Positions 47,009 through 55,381 of a DNA stretch of 64,000 nucleotides are shown here, piece after piece. The stretch covers positions 1 through 64,000 of the forward strand of contig NZ_JJMN01000021.1 of NCBI RefSeq assembly GCF_000696385.1, read 5' to 3'. Below the pieces are notes generated by a model that made no database searches, was not told the origin of the DNA, and saw nothing but the letters and a program-made list of their open reading frames with translations. Numbering within the stretch: position 1 is the stretch's first letter; each line of letters starts with the position of its first letter. The position numbers were made by a program, and so were the translations under genes. The stretch is from Vibrio metoecus (lineage in GTDB: Bacteria; Pseudomonadota; Gammaproteobacteria; Enterobacterales; Vibrionaceae).

Positions 47009-47044
47009 CCTATGTGGACTCGGTTAGATAGATTGAAGAATTTG
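47009..47044. repeat. 36-bp direct repeat, right copy (hot spot 2)
   Basis: Identical to 39584-39619 in the same orientation. Together they bracket the helicase/PLD/CARF operon and the traA fragment. 47045-47330 is otherwise empty apart from a weak promoter before the antitoxin (TTGACT near 47272, GTTTAAAC just downstream). Confidence 0.95.
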
Positions 47045-47330
47045 ATGCCTTGCTAGGGTGCCACTTGTTGTGACGCATTATTGGTAACGGTATAGCTATC
47101 ATTCTGAAAGTTGACAGGTTCCTCCCTGCTAGACTTCTGGTTTACTTAAGTCTATTTTTTCATACTCTAGGTGTTAAATTTTACAATGGTTTAAACCAAA
47201 AAGAGTTACGTACCGTCGAAATACAACTAACCAACTCTCAAAGTTCCAAGAACAACACCGTGTGTATCTATTGACTACACGCTAGAACCGTTTAAACTGT
47301 GTATTAAGTAGATATACAGAGGATGGTGTC

Positions 47331-47599
47331 ATGGCTACAAAGACAGCCCCAATCAACATGCGAGTACTGCCATCGGTAAGAGACATCATCGATGCCGCAG
47401 CAAGTTTAAAAAAAGTTGATAGAACCGTGTTCATTCAGCAAGCAGCGCTCAATGAAGCGCTATAGTATACTGGCAGAACAGCGGGTATTTTGTTCTAGAA
47501 GCAAAGGCTTTTGAAGCGTTTGATAACGAACTTCGTGCAGAGCCACAGACTCTTGAAGGTATGAAAGATCTGTTTAAAAGGAAAGCGCCTTGGGAATAA
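47331..47599 (+). CDS. DUF1778 ribbon-helix-helix antitoxin (TacA-like, frameshifted)
   Basis: About 88 residues once two small frame changes near 47462-47496 are allowed. N-terminus MATKTAPINMRVLPSVRDIIDAA is the DUF1778 RHH; the C-terminus (FEAFDNELRAEPQTLEGMKDLFKRKAPWE) is the usual toxin-neutralising tail. It overlaps the GNAT gene by 10 nt. RHH antitoxins repress their own promoter. Confidence 0.75.
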
Positions 47600-48097
47600 G
47601 CGCACCAACCCTACTCACTGCTGATCACGTAGATTAACGCCTTTCAATGTGGCATCGAAGAACTCGATACTTGGTTAAGAAAGCAGGCGTTAAAGAGTCA
47701 AAAGCGGGGAACCGCGAGAGTGTATGTGGTCAATGACACGGAAGTACATCAAGTGATTGGGTACTATGCCATTGCCATGGGATCAGTTTCCAGAGAGCAA
47801 GCCTTCAGTTCATTAAGAAGAAATAGTCCAGATCCCATTCCCATGGTGATTCTAGCCAGGCTTGGAGTAGATAAAGCCCATCAAGGTCAAGGCATTGCAG
47901 CCGGTCTTTTAAAAGATTGTATCATTCGCTCAGTACAAGCAATGAACGCTGTCGGTGGAGCAGGAATTTTAGTTCATGCTATTGATGACACTGCGCAAAC
48001 GTTCTACAAGAAATTTGGCTTCAAAGAATCGACGTTTGATCCTTTAGTACTCATGGCAAGGATCTGCGATATCGAAAAATCATTGTCGATAGACTGA
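47590..48097 (+). CDS. GNAT acetyltransferase toxin (TacT-like, frameshifted)
   Basis: About 168 residues from the TTG at 47590 (LGISAPTLL..., overlapping the antitoxin stop as is typical) once an extra G near 47632 is removed. Acetyl-CoA site in LARLGVDKAHQGQGIAAGLLKDC, C-terminal catalytic region AQTFYKKFGFKES with the conserved tyrosine. Such toxins acetylate aminoacyl-tRNA. Stabilises the ICE when paired with the antitoxin. A GACGGCT/AGCCGTC hairpin follows it at about 48103-48128. Confidence 0.8.
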
Positions 48098-48137
48098 GAT
48101 GACGGCTCCCCTTGCACAAGAGAAGCCGTCTATATTA

Positions 48138-48524
48138 TCAGGTGCCCAGTAAAACGGCGCTGATTGCTGGAACTGTTGTGCCAATGACTTCTTGAGTGCT
48201 AGCAACAACAGGTAAGGTTGCAGACATAACACTTTCAACGACGGTTGGCGTATTGTAGAGACCCATACCGCCACCAATGCCCAAGGCAAAAGCCATCAAG
48301 CTTTGGCGAGCGATACCGCCCACAATACCCACCAGAACCATGGCTCCCGCTACGATCCGTCCCAAAGTACCTTGGGTCCAATCTTTTAGGGTATCCCACA
48401 CATCAGTGAAAGCATCACCACCGGTGCCCGCAAATGAGGGCTCCGAAATCATTAACGCCATTAAACCAAGCGCACCAATGGTCATTAGGCGCTGAGTTTG
48501 AATGGTGCGAACTGCATTTGTCAT
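48138..48524 (-). CDS. traA: TraA, F-type pilin
   Basis: 128-residue prepilin. Long leader ending SFAG near residue 33, then a mature pilin with two hydrophobic helices (about 55-80 and 95-120). In SXT, traA forms the left edge of hot spot 2, as here. A truncated second copy of its 3' end lies at 46.8-46.9 kb. Confidence 0.9.
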   Translation of the reverse strand: MTNAVRTIQTQRLMTIGALGLMALMISEPSFAGTGGDAFTDVWDTLKDWTQGTLGRIVAGAMVLVGIVGGIARQSLMAFALGIGGGMGLYNTPTVVESVMSATLPVVASTQEVIGTTVPAISAVLLGT

Positions 48525-49093
48525 TCGTTAGTTTCTCCGTAGATACTCAAGTTATCGCGCTTACCATCAGCTCCCGCTGAGGCTGAATCGCTTTGAGTCT
48601 GAAGTGGACGTAGCACTGGCGAAACCGTTCGAGGTGCTGACACCCCAATATCCCACCGGCGCGGTTCAATTTCGGTAAACACGTAGCTGGATAAATTCAG
48701 ATCTCCACGGTCATCCTCCCAAGGCGCAATCCAAATTCGCATCACCCTTGAAGGAATGCGAATAGGTACAGACTGCTGCGTCTCAGGTAATGCTGGATGG
48801 CTCAGCAGTCCTGTCTCTAAATCAGATTGTGAATACCCAGAGGGAGAACCAATTCGAGTCGCCACAGCATCAATCGTCTTGGGTGCAGCGCCATTACTGG
48901 TAAGCTCATAGACTTCACGAGCGGATAAACAGCGCACACCGTCAGGCATACCTGGGCATCCATATTCACTACTCCCAAGACCCAATGAACTACAGCCAGA
49001 CAATAAGGTTGAGCCGACCGCCAATAAAAGTAATCCAGCTTTAGACCACTGTTTTGACTGGTGCTTTGGGTTGTTCTGCATTGATGTCGTCAT
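48521..49093 (-). CDS. traV: TraV, outer-membrane lipoprotein of the T4SS
   Basis: 190 residues from the ATG at 49093 (GGAGAG upstream); a longer frame starting at 49171 includes a non-TraV head. Lipobox LLSGC near residue 34. Periplasmic cysteine CPGMPDGVRC. Overlaps traA by 4 nt. Forms the outer-membrane core with TraB and TraK. Confidence 0.93.
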   Translation of the reverse strand: MTTSMQNNPKHQSKQWSKAGLLLLAVGSTLLSGCSSLGLGSSEYGCPGMPDGVRCLSAREVYELTSNGAAPKTIDAVATRIGSPSGYSQSDLETGLLSHPALPETQQSVPIRIPSRVMRIWIAPWEDDRGDLNLSSYVFTEIEPRRWDIGVSAPRTVSPVLRPLQTQSDSASAGADGKRDNLSIYGETNE

Positions 49094-49167
49094 GGTTAAC
49101 TCTCCTCTGGATACACATCTTATTGTCTGAAACGGACTTCGATCGGTTAGCAACATGCAGGATTTTT

Positions 49168-50457
49168 TCATCTTCTTGCACCTACCCCTTGTGAAGTGGC
49201 CAACGATAACGAGGCCCCACGAGTGACGATGACTTCAATCTTCCTTGCAGCGTCTACCTCTATGACTGGGAACATATTTTCAGCCATGTCCAAATAGAAC
49301 TTGGCCACGCGATCCAATGCTTTACCGGTGCCTTTAATCGCAGCGCCTTGCAATGCTTCTTGGCTCATGACTTGCTGGTACAGCTGAGTATCACCGGCAT
49401 TACCCGTCTGAATCGTCGGTACAGGATTTACATCAAATGCGCCAGCCAAGCCCTGAAGGAATCCGGCCATCATTGATTTGGCCACCAGCTGGCCTTGTTT
49501 CGACACTAATCGGCCACGAATACCGGCTTTGCCGTCTTCACCCACGGCATAAGAATCCAGTCGCGTTTCAATGACGCCACCATCTTCTCTCACACATGAA
49601 ATGGTCTCGCCTCGCAAATAGGCACGCTCAGAGCTCAAATCACCGTAACCTGCGGCGATCAAGAAACACTCTTTGATATCCGCTCTGAATCGGTTGGGTA
49701 AAATGGCTTCCTTTTGAATCCTCAGCAATGCAGGAAAAGGTTCACGTCTTGCAGACTCGTGAGTAGGTGCATCCAAACCCGTGATCAAAGTACCTGAGAT
49801 GATGCTGCCCGCCGGTAAATACAAAGGCGGCGCTTCTTGCACTACAACTTCTGGCTCGACAACCACTTCAGGCTCAATCATACGAATCGTTATTGGCGGC
49901 AATGGAACATCCCGTGCTCGTGAACCTTGGCCATTGGCTGGCTGCTGATAGAGCGGATCTGGCAGCGGCGCATTGGCAAAATAGTCGTCTGGGTTAGACG
50001 GCAGTGGCTTTTCTTCTTTAGGTAATTCCATGGCAGATAAAGGCACTTCAAAACGGCTATTTGTGCCTTCAACTGCTGCATCACCTCCAGCGCGAACATC
50101 ATCAAGCTCCGCTCGAAGGCGAGCCAACTCCGCATTAACCTCACTTGGTATAGAAGGCGAACCTGGACTTAGCCGTCCTGAATCGACGTCACGACGCAAG
50201 CGCTCAACTTCACGACGTAACTGCTCGTTGCGCTCACTGAGTAGTTTTACGTTCGCAGCCAAACTATCGACCCCAACATCACGAGTATTGGTATCCGTAA
50301 GAATGTGCCGGATCGTTTCCTGTCGGTTCCGACTGCTTGAGCCATCGTCAGGATTAGGTGAAAACACCATCACCATAAGAATGAGACCACCAGCAATACC
50401 AGCAACCGATAGACCCCGCTTCATGTTCGGGCTCATTTGTTCCCATTGTGCTTTCAT
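49168..50457 (-). CDS. traB: TraB, VirB10-like T4SS scaffold
   Basis: 429 residues: N-terminal membrane segment (15-31), coiled coil (about 60-105), Pro-rich linker, VirB10 C-terminal domain (YLPAGSIISGTLITGLDAPT, RADIKECFLIAAGYGDLSSERAYLRGETISC). Spans inner to outer membrane. Confidence 0.95.
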   Translation of the reverse strand: MKAQWEQMSPNMKRGLSVAGIAGGLILMVMVFSPNPDDGSSSRNRQETIRHILTDTNTRDVGVDSLAANVKLLSERNEQLRREVERLRRDVDSGRLSPGSPSIPSEVNAELARLRAELDDVRAGGDAAVEGTNSRFEVPLSAMELPKEEKPLPSNPDDYFANAPLPDPLYQQPANGQGSRARDVPLPPITIRMIEPEVVVEPEVVVQEAPPLYLPAGSIISGTLITGLDAPTHESARREPFPALLRIQKEAILPNRFRADIKECFLIAAGYGDLSSERAYLRGETISCVREDGGVIETRLDSYAVGEDGKAGIRGRLVSKQGQLVAKSMMAGFLQGLAGAFDVNPVPTIQTGNAGDTQLYQQVMSQEALQGAAIKGTGKALDRVAKFYLDMAENMFPVIEVDAARKIEVIVTRGASLSLATSQGVGARR

Positions 50458-50459
50458 CG

Positions 50460-51359
50460 TTATTCACCTCCCACAAGAAGCGAAGGTCGCTGACTTTCCA
50501 CCGCTTCTTCACGATGATTGCGAACAACCACATACAACTCAGTCTTTTCACCCGGCAACAAGATATTGCGAGGCCAGTAGGCGCTTGCCACTATATCTGG
50601 TGCATGACAGGCTATTTCACTGGCTTCTATCGGTTCATCGGCAAAGCTTTCAACCAGTCCTACATAGACGGTGAAGTAATGTCCCGTCACTATTTGCCCC
50701 TGCTTAAAACCAAACTTTAAGCCAGGCTGAAAGCATTTCGGGCTTGTGTCCGTTTGGCCAGCTAAACGGATGTCATAGCCTTGTGGTAACTCATTTAATG
50801 CAAGGCGTCTGAGTAAGTCTCGTAGGTTATCGACGTATGGCTGAGCTGTTTCCCAAGTGGCGGCTTTTCGGTTCACGACGCCCTTAATAGGCCACTGCTG
50901 ACCATCAATAGCTAAGGTGATTTCACGCGGTGGAATACGACGAGGTACTAAGGTGACAGATAATGCGGGCGCTTCCTGACCAGGCGGAGTGATGTAAAGT
51001 GAAACCGGTGATTCTTTGTCCGTGGCCACATATACAACATTACCCTTGATTTGCGTCTGAGCATCACTGGTTGTTCTCACCTGAGGCGATTCAAACGGCG
51101 TCACAATCCGATTCAGATGCCCAAGCGCTACAGGGATCAGTTCATTAACCCCCGGTGTCATCAGTAGCGTTGTTGGCACATCCGTTGAAACCGTATTGGT
51201 TTGAACCGGTGGATTTGCAGTAGCAGACTGCTTCATCACACTGGCTGGCACAATCGGCAATTCCACGTCTGCATACGACGCTTGAGATAACAGAACGCCA
51301 CTCAGGCTAATTGCGATTAAGCTTGGTGTCATCCATCGACTAATTTTGGTTCGCATCAT
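50460..51359 (-). CDS. traK: TraK, VirB9-like secretin-domain protein
   Basis: 299 residues; signal peptide (to ~30, SYA). TraK pattern: VPTTLLMTPGVNELIPVALGHLNRIVTPF and the C-terminal IEASEIACHAPDIVASAYWPRNILLPGEKTELYVV. Overlaps traE by 20 nt. Confidence 0.95.
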   Translation of the reverse strand: MMRTKISRWMTPSLIAISLSGVLLSQASYADVELPIVPASVMKQSATANPPVQTNTVSTDVPTTLLMTPGVNELIPVALGHLNRIVTPFESPQVRTTSDAQTQIKGNVVYVATDKESPVSLYITPPGQEAPALSVTLVPRRIPPREITLAIDGQQWPIKGVVNRKAATWETAQPYVDNLRDLLRRLALNELPQGYDIRLAGQTDTSPKCFQPGLKFGFKQGQIVTGHYFTVYVGLVESFADEPIEASEIACHAPDIVASAYWPRNILLPGEKTELYVVVRNHREEAVESQRPSLLVGGE

Positions 51360-51966
51360 TCACCCTCCGGTTTTGCTCTTGGGTCAACTTTTCACGAACT
51401 CGCTTCGTTCTAGCTTGCCCCTCATACGTATCCATCCAGCTAAGTTTTGGACGGTATTGCTCAATATCGATATCAAACTCATAGGTGCGAGTTTGGCGCT
51501 GCTCATCTCCAGATGGTCCAGAGACCAAGGAATAACCGGTCACAAAGACATGGCCGGTTTCATACTCATACTCCACTTGTCTGGGTTGGAATTTGAGCGT
51601 GACTCGGTCTTCACGGATCTGTCTTGCCTGAATCTCCAGTGCATCGACCACTTGCTGGTACACCGCAGGTGAAAGTAGCGGCTCGATAGCAACCCGGATA
51701 AAAGACACATTGCCCGGCGTCACGTTGCCCATAAGCTCAGCTAGGTAGAGCCCCCAGGATTCCAAGTAAGACTGAGTAGCCTGGTTTCGTGACACTTCAG
51801 CCGTTTCAGACAAGGTTGGTGGTTGAATAGCTACCACGGTATTGCGAGAAAATGCCGCAACCGCAAGCAGCAAGTTAGATAGCACCAGCACCGCAATCAG
51901 GAACCGTTGCCATCGGTTCTCTAATTGCGTGCCTTGCCATGATTTTAAAAACACGTCGAACTTCAC
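51340..51966 (-). CDS. traE: TraE, VirB5/VirB8-type T4SS protein
   Basis: 208 residues, inner-membrane segment at 22-42, soluble VirB8-like domain with SLYLAELMGNVTPGNVSFIRVAIEPLLSP and EYEYETGHVFVTGYSLV. 4-nt overlap with traL. Confidence 0.94.
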   Translation of the reverse strand: MKFDVFLKSWQGTQLENRWQRFLIAVLVLSNLLLAVAAFSRNTVVAIQPPTLSETAEVSRNQATQSYLESWGLYLAELMGNVTPGNVSFIRVAIEPLLSPAVYQQVVDALEIQARQIREDRVTLKFQPRQVEYEYETGHVFVTGYSLVSGPSGDEQRQTRTYEFDIDIEQYRPKLSWMDTYEGQARTKRVREKLTQEQNRRVNDANQN

Positions 51967-52250
51967 GGCAGATAGCTCCTGATAAATGGGTTAGGGATCG
52001 TCTTGGCTTTGGTTGGCAACAGTCCGGCCCAGTAGATGGCGTGAAGAATAAAACCATCCGGGCGACCATCACGAAAACGCCGATAGAGCTTGGTTGTCAC
52101 CAACCCCAACAGGCATAAAACCAAGGCATTACCGGTAAAAATGCCGATCACTAGCCCCAACAGAATGGGAGCCATCTCATCGGCACTCCAAAGCAGGAAG
52201 TGCGGCGGGTCATCGATATAGGACGGAATACTCACAGGTTCCATAGTCAC
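51963..52250 (-). CDS. traL: TraL, small inner-membrane T4SS protein
   Basis: 95 residues, SIPSYIDDPPHFLLWSADEM then two membrane segments (about 27-60), matching F-type TraL. First gene of traL-E-K-B-V-A; the right boundary of hot spot 1. Confidence 0.93.
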   Translation of the reverse strand: MTMEPVSIPSYIDDPPHFLLWSADEMAPILLGLVIGIFTGNALVLCLLGLVTTKLYRRFRDGRPDGFILHAIYWAGLLPTKAKTIPNPFIRSYLP

Positions 52251-52380
52251 TCCTCGTTGTTTGAATTGAGAAGTGAAGAATGCCCCGAAAAGACTCAGGG
52301 CTGTGGTCAGGTAGATATCGAATTCTTGAAGGTTTTGAACTATCGAGCGCTAGTTCATCTGTTTTAGGGAGGTGGTTGTC

Positions 52381-53487
52381 TTAGAAATTGATATTTCTGA
52401 CATTTGACTTATTGATTTGCTTAGTCAAATCGTAACTGGTTAACTGAGCAACTATCTGCTCTGAAACACCTAAATCGTTTGCAATATCAAAAATCGAAAT
52501 ACCCAAATGCTCGTTAAGCTGATCTATTGCAGCTGATAAAAGCTCTGGCTGTTCCATTGGTATTTGATCATCTAAGTCTTCTGTTTTCGATTGACCCGAT
52601 TTATTCAAATAAACATTTGCGGTTCTGTACTGTTGCGACGAAATTAACCCAAGATAATTAGCTCGATAAATTATTGCTCTCGCACTAACACGCCATCTAA
52701 GTTTCAATGCAAAGATCTTCTCCCACCTGATTCGAACAGGTCCCACACATTGAGGAAACTCTTTTAGAAAAGCCTTACGTGGAAAAAGAAACGCACTTGC
52801 AAAAGCATCAGCTTCTCTCTCTGTTTTAACACACCCAGTTTCTACACCTTGATGCAAAACCAAATGGCCACATTCATGCGCCAAATCAAAGCGCATTCTA
52901 CAGCAGCTTTCCTTCGCATTATTTCTTACTATGATGGGTCTTTTTCGATTCATTGATAACGCATCAACTTTATCTGAAACACCATCAAAGCAAGTGATTA
53001 CAGCGCCATTATTCTCCAGTACTCTTACCATGTTTGTAACTGGAGCATCCAAACCCAGACCCCAGTTAATACGACATTGCTCCGCTGCTCTTTCGATAGC
53101 CTCCGCACTCAGATCTGATTCTTCAAAATCAATAAAATTGGCAACAGGCAACTCAAGATGATCTTCAATAATCTCAACTAATAGTTCAAAAATGGTGCCG
53201 AGAGCCAATACTCGATTTGCAAGTCCAACTGGTGTTGTTTTGCGCTTGCGAAAGTGGCATTGCTCATACTTAACATCATTTTGTGGTTTCTTAAAAAAGA
53301 AATCACTTTTCACTTTTAATACTTCAGCCAATGCCAAAAGCAGGTCTTCAGCAGGTGGTTTAACACCTGCTTCAAGCTGATGTATAAACTGACGACTGAC
53401 CGCAACTAACTCACCTAGTTCTTGCTGAGTAATTCCGGCCATTAATCTCGCCAGTCTTAGTTTTTCACCAAAAAATTCGTTATTCAT
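52381..53487 (-). CDS. XRE HTH + ImmA/IrrE-type metallopeptidase (hot spot 1)
   Basis: 368 residues. N-terminal XRE helix-turn-helix (LARLMAGITQQELGELVAVSRQFIHQLEAG), then an ImmA/IrrE domain with zinc motif AHECGHLVLH near residue 208 and a downstream Glu (EREADAFASAFLFP). C-terminal extension (LNEHLGISIFDIANDLGVSEQ) has another helix-turn-helix look. Such proteins cleave repressors or act as antitoxins. Overlaps the preceding gene by 8 nt, so the two are co-translated. Confidence 0.85.
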   Translation of the reverse strand: MNNEFFGEKLRLARLMAGITQQELGELVAVSRQFIHQLEAGVKPPAEDLLLALAEVLKVKSDFFFKKPQNDVKYEQCHFRKRKTTPVGLANRVLALGTIFELLVEIIEDHLELPVANFIDFEESDLSAEAIERAAEQCRINWGLGLDAPVTNMVRVLENNGAVITCFDGVSDKVDALSMNRKRPIIVRNNAKESCCRMRFDLAHECGHLVLHQGVETGCVKTEREADAFASAFLFPRKAFLKEFPQCVGPVRIRWEKIFALKLRWRVSARAIIYRANYLGLISSQQYRTANVYLNKSGQSKTEDLDDQIPMEQPELLSAAIDQLNEHLGISIFDIANDLGVSEQIVAQLTSYDLTKQINKSNVRNINF

Positions 53488-54064
53488 GATTTACTGCATT
53501 TTTCGACTTTTTCTTAATTTTGATTTTAGAAACAGCCGACTCAAGTTCAACACCATGAGAAACATTCTCATCAGTATCTGTTATTAACGTAACCTTAGAA
53601 TTCATTGGTACTTCCCAGTTGACTACAATTTCACCAACATCGCTATAACCAACGAAAAAGGCGCGATCTACACATTTAGTTTGATCAGTGCTCAGAACAA
53701 AAAACCAAATGATCTCTGACGGACTATCTTGTGTTGAAAATAACTCCATTTGCATCATAGCTTCGTGGGAACGTATCAGTTTCCCTGATGGGAGTTTGTC
53801 AGGCTGACCTTTCCAGAAACGAACTGGAACGTCAGCGATACTAAACGTAAACCTCCCTTTCGGAGTCAGTATCTTAAGCCAATCAACTTCAAGTGACTTT
53901 CTTACTAAATGTGTACAACAACACTCGTAGGACCTTATGCCCAATGATTTGTTGGTGTCACCCAAATCTCTGTTGTGTAAATCTACAACTTCTGCTCGAA
54001 CATCTGCTAAAAGTTGAGCAACTTCAATTAGCTGACTTTCTTTAAAATTAGGGTTTAGTGTCAT
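53480..54064 (-). CDS. Hypothetical partner of the XRE-IrrE protein
   Basis: About 194 residues from the ATG at 54064; the longer frame starts inside the promoter at 54151, and an ATG at 54118 would be leaderless. Not recognised. Strand-rich with RSYECCCTHLVRKS and a Lys-rich C-terminus (SKIKIKKKSKN). Stays in an operon with the IrrE-type gene; possible toxin or target of proteolysis (inference). Confidence 0.5.
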   Translation of the reverse strand: MTLNPNFKESQLIEVAQLLADVRAEVVDLHNRDLGDTNKSLGIRSYECCCTHLVRKSLEVDWLKILTPKGRFTFSIADVPVRFWKGQPDKLPSGKLIRSHEAMMQMELFSTQDSPSEIIWFFVLSTDQTKCVDRAFFVGYSDVGEIVVNWEVPMNSKVTLITDTDENVSHGVELESAVSKIKIKKKSKNAVNHE

Positions 54065-54074
54065 CGGTGTGTTC

Positions 54075-54180
54075 AAATTTGTTACCTCAGGTAGTAAAGC
54101 AATAGGATTAGATACCATGGACAATAATATGCTAATTCTTAAATTTGTCAACCCACCTTGAACTTGTTAACCCGAGGTTG
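54075..54180 (-). promoter_or_regulatory. Promoter and operator repeats of the hot spot 1 module
   Basis: Minus-strand -35 TTGACA (54151-54146), 16-bp spacer, -10 TATTAT (54129-54124). Three ~18-20-bp related repeats on the plus strand, consensus AA-TTTGT-AACCC: 54075-54091, 54141-54160 and 54161-54180. The second covers the -35 box, so autorepression by the XRE protein is likely. Confidence 0.7.
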
Positions 54181-54189
54181 AAATGTAAA

Positions 54190-54825
54190 CTAAATCTTCT
54201 TCTGCAAGTGACTTAACGCCAACCCTGCCATCAATGCCAAACCGATAATCAGCGACGGTAGTACCACCGGTGGAATAGCCAGCGGGGCGAACAATCCCAT
54301 AAACAACAAGATGACGCCTGAGCCCAAGATGATCATGCTGTAGCGGTGAATGATAGGGCTCGAAAAATCAAAGGTTGTCTTCTTAATCTTCCAGGTCATT
54401 AAGCCGTCCCACAGCGCCGGTAACATGAGAATAAGCGCAAAGGGCAACCAGACCATCAGCAACGCAAATCGAGTGAACACTTGGTACAACACATCAAAAA
54501 ATGCCTGAATACGGTCTTCTACCCAGACAAACCAAAAGCCTCCCATGTTCTCCATCCCTTTAGAGCGCAGTCGCTGCTCTTCAGTGGGGATCAGAAAATC
54601 ACGCACAGATTGCTCCATCTGCGTATCCACAACCCATGACTGATACCAGCTATGGCTAGTTTGACCAATCCAATAGCTTGTTTGTGCGCCCAATTGGTTT
54701 TGGATCATCTGCTTCTCTTTACTAATGACCCGGCCAGTCCAATCACCGGGCACTAACACGCCAATGGCAATAATCTCCAGCATCAGCGCCAGACAAAGTA
54801 GCCAAACCGACTTATGCTTGCTCAT
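54190..54825 (-). CDS. traJ: DUF4400 membrane protein (TraJ/s043-like)
   Basis: 211 residues from the ATG at 54825 (GAGG 9 nt upstream). Membrane segments at about 7-24, 117-145, 162-180 and 184-205 in the DUF4400 pattern. In SXT this gene (s043, called traJ in some maps) forms the left edge of hot spot 1. Symbol tentative. Confidence 0.72.
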   Translation of the reverse strand: MSKHKSVWLLCLALMLEIIAIGVLVPGDWTGRVISKEKQMIQNQLGAQTSYWIGQTSHSWYQSWVVDTQMEQSVRDFLIPTEEQRLRSKGMENMGGFWFVWVEDRIQAFFDVLYQVFTRFALLMVWLPFALILMLPALWDGLMTWKIKKTTFDFSSPIIHRYSMIILGSGVILLFMGLFAPLAIPPVVLPSLIIGLALMAGLALSHLQKKI

Positions 54826-55372
54826 GCCAAACATCCTCTTCTACTCGCGCCAGCATGACTGCAACGGTTGGCGTCATAATCCGGGCTTTAATCACTTGTT
54901 GAAGCCGCTTTGTCGTCGTGTGACCACTTTCATAACGCACTGCGATGCGGCCTTCAGCCAGATACGCCATCCGATTTGGACGATTACGCATCCAGGTGTG
55001 GAAATAGACACCATCTACAGCGGCCCACTCGAAATGATCAGGATCACGCAGCCGAATCCCCGTTAAAGCACTGGCGGCAGTCCAAGTCAGTGCCTCAATG
55101 AAATGCCACAGGCGCACACTGTCATCATCACAACTGACTTCTTCATAACTGCCCAAGCCATTACACAGACACAAATCAAAGATGGAATGGCCATCTAACG
55201 TGAGCGCATCCGTTAAATAGTCCGCCAAGCAATACACCGAGGCCAACGCATGAGGCCAGTCGGTTTCAAGTAGTCTTAAGGTTTCCTTGAACTGGGAGTT
55301 ATGTTGCTGCCACTGAGCGAGCATTTCTTTACTGGTAAGTGTTGTCATTTTCAGACAGACAGAATGATGCAT
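54812..55372 (-). CDS. Conserved ICE transfer-region protein
   Basis: 186 residues, soluble (KEMLAQWQQHNSQFKETLRLLE...CNGLGSYEEVSCDDDSVRLWHF). Sits between traD and the DUF4400 gene in SXT-type elements. AAGGAG 8 nt before the ATG. Function unknown to me. Confidence 0.68.
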   Translation of the reverse strand: MHHSVCLKMTTLTSKEMLAQWQQHNSQFKETLRLLETDWPHALASVYCLADYLTDALTLDGHSIFDLCLCNGLGSYEEVSCDDDSVRLWHFIEALTWTAASALTGIRLRDPDHFEWAAVDGVYFHTWMRNRPNRMAYLAEGRIAVRYESGHTTTKRLQQVIKARIMTPTVAVMLARVEEDVWHEQA

Positions 55373-55381
55373 ACAGACTCC

